Assembly: GCA_016712665.1 (NCBI GenBank) | Contig: JADJQP010000001.1 | Location: 992,001 to 1,056,000, forward strand | Direction: 5' to 3' | Source of the DNA: Bacteroidota bacterium | Lineage (GTDB): Bacteria; Bacteroidota; Bacteroidia; Chitinophagales; Chitinophagaceae | DNA: 64,000 nucleotides | In this document: piece by piece, positions 1-9,903 of the stretch | Layout: each line of letters opens with the position of its first letter | Numbering within the stretch: position 1 is the first letter of the stretch | Notes under the pieces: generated by a model | Databases searched by the model: none | What the model saw: the letters and a program-made list of their open reading frames with translations, nothing else | What the model was told of the DNA's origin: nothing | Translations under genes and position numbers: made by a program

Positions 1-576
1 GGCTGGGGCGAGGGATTGGTTTCCAGTATTGAAGCCTTTATCGGGTTGCTGATGTTTGCTGTTTTGACCGGGGTTGTATATGGCCGTTACTCAAAACCCC
101 GTGCCTTTTTGTTATTTAGTAAAGTGGCACTTATCGCACCTTTTAGAGGAGGTAAAGCGTTTATGTTTCGTTTGGCGAGTTATAAATACAATTCGCTTAC
201 TGAATTAGAAGCAGAAGTTTTTGTTTCTTTAGAAGTTGAAAATGAAGGAAAAATCATGCGGCAATATTATCCGCTCAAATTAGATTTTGCAAAAGTAACT
301 ACCCTGGCGCTGAATTGGACCATTGTACATCCTATAGACGAAGAAAGTCCCATATATGAATTTACCGACGAAAGTTTTGAAAAGGCAAAAGTAGAAATCC
401 TGGTTTTTATCAAAGCCTTTGATGAGCATTTTTCGAATGTTGTAAAAGAAAAAACTTCCTACATTGCCAGTGAAATTGTTCATAACGCTAAGTTCAAACC
501 CATGTTTAAACAAAGTGCTGATGGTACAAAAACCATCCTAGAGCTCGATAAAATTGACGACTATCTTACCTTGTAA
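1..576 (+). CDS. Inward-rectifier K+ channel (Kir), C-terminal part, 5' end outside window
   Basis: Open from the first base of the window (GWGEGLVSS...), so the gene starts upstream. What remains is the end of the second transmembrane helix (SIEAFIGLLMFAVLTGVVYGR, roughly residues 9-29) followed by the cytoplasmic immunoglobulin-like domain of prokaryotic Kir channels. The FRLASYKYN and EAEVFVSL stretches match the conserved start of that domain. The pore helix and the G-Y-G type selectivity filter would lie just before base 1. The family forms tetrameric inner-membrane potassium channels. The only start codon inside the window is a TTG at 16, which I regard as internal. The gene ends 39 bp before the convergent cphA stop. 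Confidence 0.85.
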   Translation, partial: GWGEGLVSSIEAFIGLLMFAVLTGVVYGRYSKPRAFLLFSKVALIAPFRGGKAFMFRLASYKYNSLTELEAEVFVSLEVENEGKIMRQYYPLKLDFAKVTTLALNWTIVHPIDEESPIYEFTDESFEKAKVEILVFIKAFDEHFSNVVKEKTSYIASEIVHNAKFKPMFKQSADGTKTILELDKIDDYLTL

Positions 577-615
577 TGACACGTCATGGCGATTCAAACA
601 ACGGAAAGAATGGTG

Positions 616-3237
616 TTAATGAGTATCTTCTTCGTTCTTTAATTTTTGAATATAGGCAAGAGCATCCGTTATTACATCACTACAAATTACGATAAAGGAT
701 TCTTTCGGCGCATTTTTTACAGCGTGGTCTATGGCTTCCAACTCTTTAAGAATCACACTTACTTTGATTTCCTTTTGCACCCTATCAATACCTTCTTTTA
801 AGAGCTCTACAATGTTTTCGACCGTGCGGCCCCGTAAATGTTTATCTTGACGGATTATGATTTCATCAAACATTTTGGCGGCCATTTCTCCCAATTCACG
901 TATATCCTCATCCCGTCGGTCGCCTGTGCCGGCAATAATGCCGATTTTATGAGTCGCATCTACTTTATCAACGTATGCTTTTAGCACACCAAAACCTGCA
1001 GGATTATGTGCATAGTCTGCAAGGACCTGAAAATTTTTGAATTGAAACAAATTCATACGTCCGGGAGTTTGTGCCGGGCTTGGAATAAATGTTTGCATGG
1101 CTTGTCGAATATCTACCACCGTAAAGCCTCGCAAATAACCTGCTAATACCGCCGGCATAATATTCAACACATTAAACGATGCTTTACCACTTTGGGTTAA
1201 TGGAATGGTATGTGCCTTTTCAATTTGGATTTTCCAGGCGCCCTTTTGAATATAAATCCAATCGGTACTTTCGTCATAAACAGCGGCAATTCCATTTTTA
1301 TCACAATGTTCCTTGATTCGTTTGCTCTTTGGATTGCAACTGAAAAATGCAATATTGCAATCTAAGCCTTCCCGCATTTTATATACCAAATCATCATCTG
1401 CGTTTAATATGGCATACCCGGTACGAACCACACTTTGGGCTACCACGGCTTTTACTCGAGCAAGTTGCTCCACCGTATCAATACCACTCAATCCGAGATG
1501 ATCGGCGCTTATATTGGTAACGATACCGATATCACATTGATGAAAACCCAGTCCTGCTCTAAGAATACCACCTCTTGCACATTCCAAAACCGCAAAATCG
1601 ACGGTGGGATCTTTGAGTACAAACTCTGCGCTCATAGGGCCCGTACAATCGCCTTTTACCATCATCAAATTTTGAATATACACACCGTCGCTGGTAGTGA
1701 ATCCAACTTTATGCCCCATGCTTTTTACCAAGTGGGCGGTCAGTCGGGTAGTAGTGGTTTTTCCGTTTGTACCCGAAACGGCAATAATCGGAATGCATGC
1801 TGAAGTGCCAGGAGGATAGAGCATATCAATAACCGGCTCTGCCACATTGCGTGCCAATCCTTCGCTGGGGTCTATATGCATTCTAAAGCCAGGTGCTGCA
1901 TTTACTTCTAATACCGCACCACCGTTTTCTTCAAGTGGGGTAGACAAGTCGCTGGCCATAATGTCAATGCCGCAAATGTCCAAGCCAATGATGCGAGCAA
2001 TGCGCTCGGCCAGAAAAATATTGTTAGGATGTACATAGTCTGTCACATCAGTAGAAGTGCCACCGGTGCTGAGATTGGCAGTGGGCTTTAGATACAGAAT
2101 TTCGCCCTTGGGCAGTACACTTTCTAAGGTCAACTCTTTATCCAATAATATTTTTTCGGTAACGGCATCCACCTTGATTTGGGTCAAAACTTTTTCATGT
2201 CCAAAGCCACGTCTCGGATCGCTGTTTACCATATCAATTAAATGCTGCAAGGTGCTTTTGCCATCACCTGTAACACAGGCTGGGGTTCGTTTTGCAGCAC
2301 AAATAAATTTATAATCTATAACTAGAAGTCTAAAGTCGTATCCGGTAATAAATTTTTCACAAATGATACTACGCGAATGTTGCTTGGCAATTTCAAAAGC
2401 TTGCAAGGCACTGTCCCAATCCAAAATATTGGTGGTGGCCCCTCTGCCATGATTGCCATTTATTGGTTTCAATACAATCGGATAACCAATTTTGTGAATG
2501 GCTGCTTCCAGATCTTCTATATCATAAATGATTCTTCCGCGGGGAACAGGTACTTCTGCTGCTTCTAAAATATTTTTGGTATCTTCTTTATCACAGGCAA
2601 TTTCAACGGCAATATTGCTGGTGGTGCTGGCAACAGTCGCTTGGATGCGTCTTTGATTGATGCCATATCCTAATTGCACCAGAGAATTTTTATTTAATCG
2701 AATCCACGGAATATTTCTATTGATGGCTTCTGCAACAATAGATCCGGTGCTGGGTCCCAGACGTACTTTTTCTCTTATTACACGTAACTCCTGAATAAAG
2801 GTTTCGATATCAAAATCATGTCCTTCAATAAGCCTTTGGGCAATTTCTACAGAAGCTGAGGCGGTTGCTTTGCCTACTGCTTCTTCTACATATGAAAATA
2901 CAACATGATATACACCTTCTTTGCCTGTTCCGCGGGTGCGCCCGAAGCCGGTTTCCATACCGGCCAATGTTTGCAACTCTAGGGCAATATGTTCTATCAC
3001 GTGTCCCATCCAGGTACCTTCTTCAACCCGTTTAAAAAATCCGCCTTCAACCCCTTCACTGCAACGATGTGAATACATGGATGGGAACATGGCCTGAATG
3101 CGGTCTAAAAATCCCGGAATGGTATTGGTAGGCCTTTGTTCGAGCTCCTCTAAATCCAGTAACATTACAATCAGTTTATGCCGTTTCACACTCCAATAGT
3201 TTGGACCATTCATCACCTTAATTTCTAGTATTTTCAT
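616..3237 (-). CDS. cphA: Cyanophycin synthetase
   Basis: CphA makes cyanophycin, multi-L-arginyl-poly-L-aspartate, a cytoplasmic nitrogen/carbon storage polymer, by ATP-dependent addition of Asp and then Arg. The 873-residue length is normal for the family. The order of domains is visible: an N-terminal CphA-specific domain (residues about 1-210), an ATP-grasp domain (about 215-480, with the glycine-rich NGNHGRGATTN loop) and a Mur-ligase-like domain opening with the P-loop SGTNGKTTTTR near residue 495, later DYAHNPAGF and GTGDRRDEDI. The start is the ATG at 3237; no in-frame alternative looks better. Cyanophycinase lies about 7.4 kb away on the same strand, so storage and mobilisation are genetically close but not in one operon. 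Confidence 0.95.
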   Translation of the reverse strand: MKILEIKVMNGPNYWSVKRHKLIVMLLDLEELEQRPTNTIPGFLDRIQAMFPSMYSHRCSEGVEGGFFKRVEEGTWMGHVIEHIALELQTLAGMETGFGRTRGTGKEGVYHVVFSYVEEAVGKATASASVEIAQRLIEGHDFDIETFIQELRVIREKVRLGPSTGSIVAEAINRNIPWIRLNKNSLVQLGYGINQRRIQATVASTTSNIAVEIACDKEDTKNILEAAEVPVPRGRIIYDIEDLEAAIHKIGYPIVLKPINGNHGRGATTNILDWDSALQAFEIAKQHSRSIICEKFITGYDFRLLVIDYKFICAAKRTPACVTGDGKSTLQHLIDMVNSDPRRGFGHEKVLTQIKVDAVTEKILLDKELTLESVLPKGEILYLKPTANLSTGGTSTDVTDYVHPNNIFLAERIARIIGLDICGIDIMASDLSTPLEENGGAVLEVNAAPGFRMHIDPSEGLARNVAEPVIDMLYPPGTSACIPIIAVSGTNGKTTTTRLTAHLVKSMGHKVGFTTSDGVYIQNLMMVKGDCTGPMSAEFVLKDPTVDFAVLECARGGILRAGLGFHQCDIGIVTNISADHLGLSGIDTVEQLARVKAVVAQSVVRTGYAILNADDDLVYKMREGLDCNIAFFSCNPKSKRIKEHCDKNGIAAVYDESTDWIYIQKGAWKIQIEKAHTIPLTQSGKASFNVLNIMPAVLAGYLRGFTVVDIRQAMQTFIPSPAQTPGRMNLFQFKNFQVLADYAHNPAGFGVLKAYVDKVDATHKIGIIAGTGDRRDEDIRELGEMAAKMFDEIIIRQDKHLRGRTVENIVELLKEGIDRVQKEIKVSVILKELEAIDHAVKNAPKESFIVICSDVITDALAYIQKLKNEEDTH

Positions 3238-3319
3238 TGTTGGTTTTTTTTAAGACTACAATATATAAAGGATAATATTAAACGACAATATTTTTTTTGC
3301 TTTTGAGCCTTAAGCAAAA

Positions 3320-3348
3320 AAAAACGTCCCGGAGTACGGAACGTTTTT
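3320..3348 (-). terminator. Rho-independent terminator after the Cys-rich peptide gene
   Basis: Hairpin with 12-nt arms (AAAAACGTCCCG at 3320-3331 and CGGAACGTTTTT at 3337-3348, one G-U type mismatch) around a 5-nt loop. On the minus strand it is followed by a run of T (A-run at 3316-3324 on the plus strand). It sits 21 bp beyond the stop of the minus-strand gene at 3370. Confidence 0.7.
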
Positions 3349-3369
3349 AAATCAATTATTTTATAAGAA

Positions 3370-3705
3370 TTATTTTGTTTGGCTCGAACTTGAACTAGCA
3401 GGACGTGCAGTTGATGCAGGAGCTACAGTTGAAGTTGAACTTGTTTTTGCGCAACAAGCAGCTTTGCCATTCGCAATACTTTTTTGGCAACATGCCGGCA
3501 TTACACCACCAGCACTAGAACTGGCAGAAGATTTTGAAGAAACAGTACCATCAGCATTTGCGGCATCGGCACCGGTTGCAGTAGTTGACTTGTTGCAAGA
3601 AGAAGCACTTTTGTTACATCCTTTTTTGTCTTTGCAACATTTTTTGTCAGCAAACATTGTAGTTGATACTAATAAACCCAATGCTAGAAATAATATCTTT
3701 TTCAT
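3370..3705 (-). CDS. Small Cys/Ser/Ala-rich exported protein
   Basis: Function unknown. I place the start at the ATG at 3705, not the upstream one at 3756, because the product then opens with a clear Sec signal peptide (MKKILFLALGLLVSTTMFA, then DKKCC). The mature part of about 90 residues is low in complexity: a Lys/Cys-rich head (DKKCCKDKKGCNK), a second Cys cluster around residues 70-83 (PACCQKSIANGKAACCA) and Ser/Thr/Ala-rich linkers. Paired cysteines of this kind could bind metal or form disulfides in the periplasm, but this is a guess. It is monocistronic, with its own terminator downstream. Confidence 0.65.
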   Translation of the reverse strand: MKKILFLALGLLVSTTMFADKKCCKDKKGCNKSASSCNKSTTATGADAANADGTVSSKSSASSSAGGVMPACCQKSIANGKAACCAKTSSTSTVAPASTARPASSSSSQTK

Positions 3706-3890
3706 ATTTTTAGTTTTAAATGAATTACAAATATAGCATATTAATGGTACTTGCAAAATCTATTTTTAAGTTATTTAACAAAACGTAGCTTTAAAAGCAA
3801 GACTTTTTCACAAATAAATGTTCATTTTGCAGCTTTATCAAAACCGAGAACAATCATAAGGCACTTTGGGCACTTGTAGCTATTTCATTT

Positions 3891-4724
3891 TTGTGGGGAA
3901 CTACCTGGTTTGTATCCAAATTGATAGTAACCCATATGCCCCCCCTTCAAATGGCCGGGCTTCGTCAAACCATTGCAGGTCTTATTGTGGTGATATTCTT
4001 TTTGCTGAAAGGAAGTAAGGTGCCAAAAGGAAAGGATTTGCTTTTTTATGTCTTTCTAGGTTTTTTACTAATCAGTTGTAGTAATGGTCTTACCACCTGG
4101 GCTATCAAATTTATCCCGTCCTATCTCGGTGCGCTCATCTCGGCATTGATGCCCTTTGTGATGATACTGGCAAATTTCCTTTTCTTTAAGGAAAAAATTA
4201 GCCGATGGGCATTATTTGGCCTCATCATTGGCTTTTCGGGAGTTTTATTTTTACTCAGTTCCTTTTTTGAGGAATTGAAAAATAACAATTTCATATTTGG
4301 AGTCTTTCTGACCCTTGTGGGGGTCTGCACCTGGACTACCGGAACGCTGCTCACTATTCGAAACAAAAGAAAGTTGGACCCTTATACAGGCATAGGTTGG
4401 CAAATGCTATTTGGAGGGCTTATCTTATATTTTGCGTCGTGGGTGGGCGGACAACAAGTACCCCTTCACACAGTTCCTTTACAAACCTGGGGTTTGATTG
4501 GGTACCTTATAGTGGTAGGGTCCATTATTTGCTTTATGTGCTATCTGTATGCGTTAAAATACTTGCCAATGGGTATGGTTTCTATTTATGTGTATATGAA
4601 TCCACTGGTTGCCCTTCTTATGGGAATTTTGTTTTTGGATGAAAAACTCACTTGGTCTATTGTTATTGGAGCCCTAACCATTTTAATTGGTATTTATTTT
4701 GTGAAACGGGGCACCAAAAGTTGA
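3891..4724 (+). CDS. EamA/DMT-family transporter (drug/metabolite permease)
   Basis: Hydrophobic protein with about ten predicted membrane segments in two EamA repeats, each with the pattern of the 10-TMS drug/metabolite exporter family. Substrate not predictable. The start is uncertain. The listed start is a TTG whose product begins LWGTTWF, but this motif normally sits about 20 residues into the first helix. The frame stays open and protein-like upstream to about 3837 (KTENNHKALWALVAISF), where the codon is ATC rather than ATG. The true N-terminus is therefore probably near 3837, with either a non-standard start or a base error there. The gene diverges from the Cys-rich peptide gene. Confidence 0.8.
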   Translation: MWGTTWFVSKLIVTHMPPLQMAGLRQTIAGLIVVIFFLLKGSKVPKGKDLLFYVFLGFLLISCSNGLTTWAIKFIPSYLGALISALMPFVMILANFLFFKEKISRWALFGLIIGFSGVLFLLSSFFEELKNNNFIFGVFLTLVGVCTWTTGTLLTIRNKRKLDPYTGIGWQMLFGGLILYFASWVGGQQVPLHTVPLQTWGLIGYLIVVGSIICFMCYLYALKYLPMGMVSIYVYMNPLVALLMGILFLDEKLTWSIVIGALTILIGIYFVKRGTKS

Positions 4725-4886
4725 GCCCAACTTCTAAATTTATGGCTAAACTTACTATGCTTTAATGCGTACTTCCTATGCCAAAAAAAACGTTCAAAAG
4801 CACTAAAGGTGAAATTATGGCAATGGATTGTTACCTATATGGCTGAATTAGGTGGTTTTTCTGTAATAATGTCCTATACAATTAGC

Positions 4887-4914
4887 TTGGCACATTTAAT
4901 GATGAATAGGTTCA
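4887..4914 (+). promoter_or_regulatory. Possible Bacteroidota-type promoter for groESL
   Basis: TTG at 4887-4889 and TAGGTTCA at 4907-4914 resemble the -33 TTG and -7 TAnnTTTG elements of the Bacteroidota primary sigma factor, 17 nt apart and about 36 bp before the groES ATG. Spacing and match are imperfect. No CIRCE-type inverted repeat was seen between 4725 and 4950. Confidence 0.3.
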
Positions 4915-4950
4915 AATCAGAAAAAACTTTATTAATAAATATTTTAAAAC

Positions 4951-5238
4951 ATGGCAAAAGCAACAAAAACAAACATTACACCCTTGCACGACCGAGTAAT
5001 TGTACGTGCAGCAGAGGCAGAAACGAAAACTGCAGGCGGAATTATTATTCCTGACACAGCCAAAGAAAAACCACAACGCGGTGTTGTTGTAGCAGTAGGA
5101 ACCGGTAAAAAAGATGAACCAATGACCGTTAAGCCGGGCGACACCGTTCTTTACGGTAAATATGCCGGTACTGAAATCACCGTTGGCACGGAGGAATTAC
5201 TTATTATGAGAGAAAGCGATATTCTTGCCGTAATCTAA
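4951..5238 (+). CDS. groES: Co-chaperonin GroES
   Basis: The 95-residue subunit of the heptameric lid that caps GroEL and closes the folding chamber in the cytoplasm. Diagnostic features are the N-terminal PLHDRVIVR strand, the mobile loop with TAGGIIIPD (residues 28-36), and the C-terminal ESDILAVI. Length and start are standard. It is followed 147 bp later by groEL in the usual order; the spacer is AT-rich and carries no gene. Confidence 0.97.
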   Translation: MAKATKTNITPLHDRVIVRAAEAETKTAGGIIIPDTAKEKPQRGVVVAVGTGKKDEPMTVKPGDTVLYGKYAGTEITVGTEELLIMRESDILAVI

Positions 5239-5385
5239 ATTTAAAAATGAGGTAATTTGAAAATTTGAAACTTCTAGCGAAAAGCCCTTTCCTTTCAAAT
5301 ATTCAAATAAATCAATTTTCATCAATTACAGATTTACTCATAATTTCCAAATCAAATAATTTTCAAATTTTTAAATTAAATAAAT

Positions 5386-7023
5386 ATGTCAAAACAAATT
5401 CTTTTTAATATAGACGCCTGCAACAAAATGAAAAAAGGGTGTTGACACACTGGCCGATGCAGTAAAGGTAACCCTTGGACCTAAAGGTCGTAATGTAGTT
5501 ATTGAAAAAAAAATTCGGTGCTCCGCAAATCACTAAAGATGGTGTAACCGTAGCTAAAGAAATCGAATTGGAAGATCCTATCGAAAATATGGGTGCCCAA
5601 ATGGCAAAGGAAGTAGCCTCTAAAACGGCAGATGCTGCAGGTGACGGAACTACTACCGCTACCGTGCTCGCTCAGTCTATCATTACAGAAGGGGTACGAA
5701 ATGTAGCAGCCGGTGCTAATCCTATGGATTTGAAACGTGGGATCGACAAGGCCGTAATAGCTATTGTAAGTGATTTGCATACCCAATCGCAAAAAAGTAG
5801 GCAACGACAATAAAAAAATTGAGCAGGTAGCTACTATTTCAGCAAATAATGATAATACTATTGGGAAATTAATAGCCCAGGCAATGGCAAAAGTTGGAAA
5901 AGAAGGCGTAATTACTGTTGAAGAAGCTAAAGGTACTGACACCTATGTAGATGTTGTTGAAGGAATGCAATTTGACAGAGGATATCTTTCTCCATACTTT
6001 GTAACCAATAGCGAAAAGATGTTGGCCGAATTGAGTAATCCGATGATTTTGATTTATGATAAAAAAATATCTACCATGAAGGATATTTTGCATATCCTTG
6101 AAAAAGTAGCACAGGCAGGTCGTCCATTAGTAATTATTTCTGAAGATTTGGAAGGAGAAGCTTTGGCAACGTTGGTAGTAAACAAATTGCGTGGAACCAT
6201 TAAAGTAGCTGCTGTGAAAGCACCTGGCTTTGGCGATAGAAGAAAAGAAATGTTGGAAGATATTGCCAAATTGACCGGTGGAATTGTGATTAGTGAAGAG
6301 CAAGGATTTAAACTTGAAAATGCAGACTTGACTTATTTGGGTTCTTGCGAAAGTATTTCAATAGATAAAGACAATACTACCATCGTAGGTGGTAAAGGTA
6401 AAAAAGCCGATATCGTTGCGAGAGTGAATCAAATTAAAGCACAATTGGAAACCACTACCAGCGATTACGATAAAGAAAAATTACAGGAGCGTTTGGCAAA
6501 ATTAGCCGGTGGTGTAGCGGTACTGTATGTAGGAGCTGCCACTGAAGTAGAAATGAAAGAAAAGAAAGACAGAGTAGATGATGCTTTACATGCAACTCGT
6601 GCAGCTGTAGAAGAAGGTATCGTACCTGGAGGAGGCACTGCATTTATTCGTGCAATCGACAGCATTGTAAAATTAAAAGGTGCCAATGAAGATGAAACAA
6701 CGGGTATCAATATTGTACGTCGTGCATTAGAAGAACCTATTCGTCAAATAGTTGCCAACTGCGGACTGGAAGGATCTATCATTATACAAAAAGTACGTGA
6801 AGGTAAAGGCGATTATGGCTTCAACGCCAGAACGGAAGTATATGAAAACCTATACAAGGCGGGTGTTATTGACCCAACTAAGGTAACTCGTGTAGCCTTG
6901 GAAAATGCTGCATCAATTGCCGGTATGCTATTAACTACTGAATGTGTTATTGCAGACAAGCCTGAACCTAAATCTGCCGCACCGGCTATGCCTCATGGTG
7001 GTGGTATGGGAATGGATTACTAA
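5386..7023 (+). CDS. groL: Chaperonin GroEL (three single-base frameshifts)
   Basis: 60-kDa chaperonin subunit that folds proteins in an ATP-driven double ring with GroES. The translation is collinear with GroEL from MSKQILFNID through TLGPKGRNVVIEK, the ATP-site GDGTTTATVLA and VEEGIVPGGG to the C-terminal GGGMGMDY tail. Total length is about 544 residues once corrected. Three +1 insertions interrupt it: one G too many in the run at 5437-5439, one A in 5505-5513 and one A in 5791-5796. Removing each restores the expected protein (MKKGVDTLADAV, VIEKKFGAPQ, SQKVGNDNKK), and together they return to the starting frame. groEL is essential, so sequencing error is much more likely than a real pseudogene. 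Confidence 0.95.
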
Positions 7024-7068
7024 TGCAAGTATTAAGTAGTTAGTATTTAGTATAGTACAATAATATAG

Positions 7069-7095
7069 AAACCGCTTCGAAAGAGGCGGTTTTTT
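7069..7095 (+). terminator. Terminator of groESL
   Basis: AAACCGC (7069-7075) pairs with GCGGTTT (7086-7092) around a 10-nt loop and runs into a T tract ending at 7095. It lies 46 bp after the groEL stop. Confidence 0.8.
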
Positions 7096-7140
7096 GATAG
7101 AGTGCCAAATTGATTGGTTACATTTGATAAAAGACTTACT

Positions 7141-8510
7141 ATGAAAAAGGCTCTTTTATTTATTTTTTTATTATTTCAAATTGTCTTTGTAAACGCACAA
7201 TGCTGGAAGTTTGCAGCTTGCGGGCATTTTAGTAGTCATGCCATAAAAAAGGATGGCACACTTTCGGGATGGGGTAATAACGGATCTGGACAGTTAGGTG
7301 ATGGAACAAATATTGATAGAAATGCACCGATACAAATTGGGGTAGATACAAATTGGGAATCTGTAACATCTGGAGACAGTCATCTCATGCAATAAAAACT
7401 GATGGTACACTTTGGTCATGGGGACATAATATTTTTGGTGAGTTGGGAGATGGAACAAATATTTCAAAGAATTCACCAGTTCAAATTGGTACTGATACAG
7501 ATTGGAAGTTAGTTTATGCAGGAAATACTTCAACAATTGCAATAAAGAAGAATGGAACACTTTGGACTTGGGGACATAATGATTACGGTCAATTAGGTAT
7601 TGGAAATACTATTGCTCAAAATACACCTATTCAGGTTGGTACCGATACTAACTGGAAATCAGCTACAGGAGGTGCCCTCAATACACATGCAATAAAAACA
7701 GACGGCACATTGTGGGCATGGGGGTGGAATCAGTATGGTCAGTTAGGTAATAACACCATCACAGATACAATTAATCCGATACAAATTGGACAGGATACTA
7801 ACTGGGAATCTGTATCAGACGGAACAGCTCATGTTTTGGCAACTAAAACAGATGGCACCCTTTGGGCTTGGGGCAGAAACTTTTATGGAGAACTGGGTGA
7901 TAGTACTGTTGTTGATAAACACTTACCTACACAAATTGGAATTGATACAAACTGGCAATCTGTTTCAGCAGGTTTGGCATTCAGCAATGCACTAAAAAAA
8001 GATGGAAGCAAATGGGCCTGGGGCTGGAATTATACCGGACAATTAGGAGATAATACTAATATCGATAAATTAGTACCTACGCATATTACACCTGGCAGCA
8101 ATTGGTTATCGGTTTCAAGCGGTGGATATCACACCCTTGCCATCAAAACAGACAATACACTTTGGTCTGTAGGTAGTAATTTTATGGATCAAATAGGTAA
8201 TGGAGACACCACAGGAATAGATGTAATTTTACCGGTGCAGGCCGCTGTTTGTTGGGCTACTTCATTAGAAAATTATCAAAATACTTTCTGGTTTAAACTT
8301 TTCCCAAATCCAGTTGTAGATATTTTAAAAATAGATTTGCAAGGCAAAGCTGAAGTACAGAAGGTGCGCATTTATACAATGTTAGGAACATTAACTAAAG
8401 AAGAAAAGGGAATTGCACAATTAGATATTTCATCTCTAAGCAAGGGCATTTATTTAATAGAAATAAAGACTAACAAGGGTGTACTACATTCAAGATTTTT
8501 GAAGGAATAA
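7141..8510 (+). CDS. RCC1-repeat beta-propeller protein with T9SS sorting domain (one frameshift)
   Basis: Probable secreted or cell-surface protein of unknown role. It starts with a signal peptide (MKKALLFIFLLFQIVFVNA) and then shows about seven RCC1-type repeats of ~50 residues with the core HAIKTDGTLWxWGxNxxGQLGDGT, which should form a seven-bladed propeller. The C-terminal ~70 residues (LFPNPVVDILKI ... GIYLIEIKTNKG) are a type IX secretion system type A sorting domain, so the protein probably crosses the outer membrane and is anchored or released. A single missing base between 7381 and 7386 breaks the frame in the second repeat; restoring it gives GDSHSHAIKTDG, matching the other repeats. 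I chose the ATG at 7141 because it gives the signal peptide. Confidence 0.85.
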
Positions 8511-8513
8511 TTA

Positions 8514-9692
8514 TTACCCCAAATCTTCCAACGCAATTCGGATTCTTTTAACCGCCTCCTGCAATTTTTCCATTGAAGTAGCATACGAAATACGAATACA
8601 ATGCGGATTGCCAAAAGCGTCGCCCGTAACGCAACTTACCTGAGCCTTGTCTAACAAATACATGCACAAATCTTCGGCTGTATGAATATCATTTTTACCA
8701 ATAAAGGCGCTGATATCCGGAAATACATAAAACGCTCCGGGAGGATTATTAACCTTCATACCCTTTATTTCCTGCAAGGCATGTACCAGGTAATCTCTTC
8801 GCTCCTTAAAGGCTGCACACATCATTTTGGTAGGTTGCATATCTCCATTCAATGCCGCAATCGCCGCACGTTGTGTAATGGAGTTGGGACCCGATGTGGA
8901 TTGACTTTGAATTTTTTCGCAAGCTTTAATAATATCTTTATGAGCCGCCATATATCCCAGTCGCCAACCCGTTATTGCAAATGCTTTTGATAATCCATTG
9001 ATGACAATCACCCGATCTTTTATTTCTCCAAATTGGGCAATACTCTCATGCGTCGCTTCAAAGTTGATATGTTCATAAATTTCATCCGAAAGGATATATA
9101 CCTGTGGGTAATCCATAAAAACGTCGACAAGTGCCTTCAGTTCTTCAAAAGAATAAATGGAGCCGGTTGGATTACAGGGCGATGAAAACATAAATAATTT
9201 TGTTTTCGATGTAATCGCATTTCGCAACTGTGCAGGTGTAATTTTAAAATCATTTTCGAAACTGCCAAATAGCTGTACCACCGTACCCTCCGATAGTTTG
9301 ACAATATCAGCATAGGTGACCCAAAATGGAGAGGGGATCAGCACCTCATCCCCATCATTGACAATACTCATTACGGCATTGTAAATACATTGCTTGGCGC
9401 CGGTGCTTACCATTACTTCATCTGTAGCATAGCTAAGATTATTTTCTCGTTGAAACTTGTCAACAATAGCTTGTTTCAAATCTAAAAAACCAGCCACAGG
9501 AGGATATTTGGTATAGCCTTCTTGCATGGCCTTAATAGCAGCTTCCACAATATGATCAGGCGTTTTGAAATCAGGCTCACCCAAGCTGAGATCTATGATG
9601 TCTTTGCCCTGTGCTTTGAGTTCCCGACTCAATTTTGCCATTCGAATAGTTTGGGGCTCTTCTATTTTTGAAAGTCTATCGGCTAGTTTCAT
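8514..9692 (-). CDS. Class I/II aminotransferase, aspartate aminotransferase type
   Basis: PLP-dependent enzyme of fold type I, probably Asp + 2-oxoglutarate to oxaloacetate + Glu. The 392-residue protein has the family landmarks in order: DLSLGEPDF (substrate loop, about residue 40), SSPCNPTGS (about 170), the YILSDEIYEHI segment and the Schiff-base lysine in NGLSKAFAITGWRLGY (about 235). The C-terminal IRISYAT contains the conserved carboxylate-binding Arg. The subfamily looks like the thermophile-type aspartate/prephenate aminotransferase group. If it supplies aspartate it would feed the nearby cyanophycin pathway, but that link is inference. Confidence 0.9.
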   Translation of the reverse strand: MKLADRLSKIEEPQTIRMAKLSRELKAQGKDIIDLSLGEPDFKTPDHIVEAAIKAMQEGYTKYPPVAGFLDLKQAIVDKFQRENNLSYATDEVMVSTGAKQCIYNAVMSIVNDGDEVLIPSPFWVTYADIVKLSEGTVVQLFGSFENDFKITPAQLRNAITSKTKLFMFSSPCNPTGSIYSFEELKALVDVFMDYPQVYILSDEIYEHINFEATHESIAQFGEIKDRVIVINGLSKAFAITGWRLGYMAAHKDIIKACEKIQSQSTSGPNSITQRAAIAALNGDMQPTKMMCAAFKERRDYLVHALQEIKGMKVNNPPGAFYVFPDISAFIGKNDIHTAEDLCMYLLDKAQVSCVTGDAFGNPHCIRISYATSMEKLQEAVKRIRIALEDLG

Positions 9693-9730
9693 AGGGCGTA
9701 AAGGTAAGAATTAGAATTGATATCTTATAT

Positions 9731-9893
9731 TAGGGGTAGGAGATAGGGGTAAGGGGATAGGGGTAAGGGGATAGGAGTAAGGAGATAGGGGTAAGGAGAT
9801 AGGAGTAAGGGGAAGGGGTAAGGAGATAGGGGTAAGGAGTAGGAGTAAGGGGATAGGGATAAGGGGTAAGGGGATAGGGGTAAGGGGTAAGAA
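9731..9893. repeat. G-rich heptamer-like minisatellite (GGGGTAA/GGGGATA)
   Basis: About 160 bp built almost wholly from degenerate units GGGGTAA, GGGGATA, GGAGTAA and GGAGATA, all G-rich on the plus strand. It sits between the aminotransferase start and the DUF445 stop. Translated frames over it give Pro/Leu-rich low-complexity strings and are not genes. A related block lies at 41189-41290. Confidence 0.9.
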
Positions 9894-9903
9894 AAAAAAT
9901 AGT

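Noticed and set aside
4809..5054. Open frame reading into groES
   Set aside because: Out of frame with groES, composition not protein-like, and covers the likely groESL promoter.
5386..5815. groEL as a pseudogene
   Set aside because: Three insertions, each in a homopolymer, sum back to the original frame. No other disabling change, and groES next to it is intact. Error is the simpler reading.
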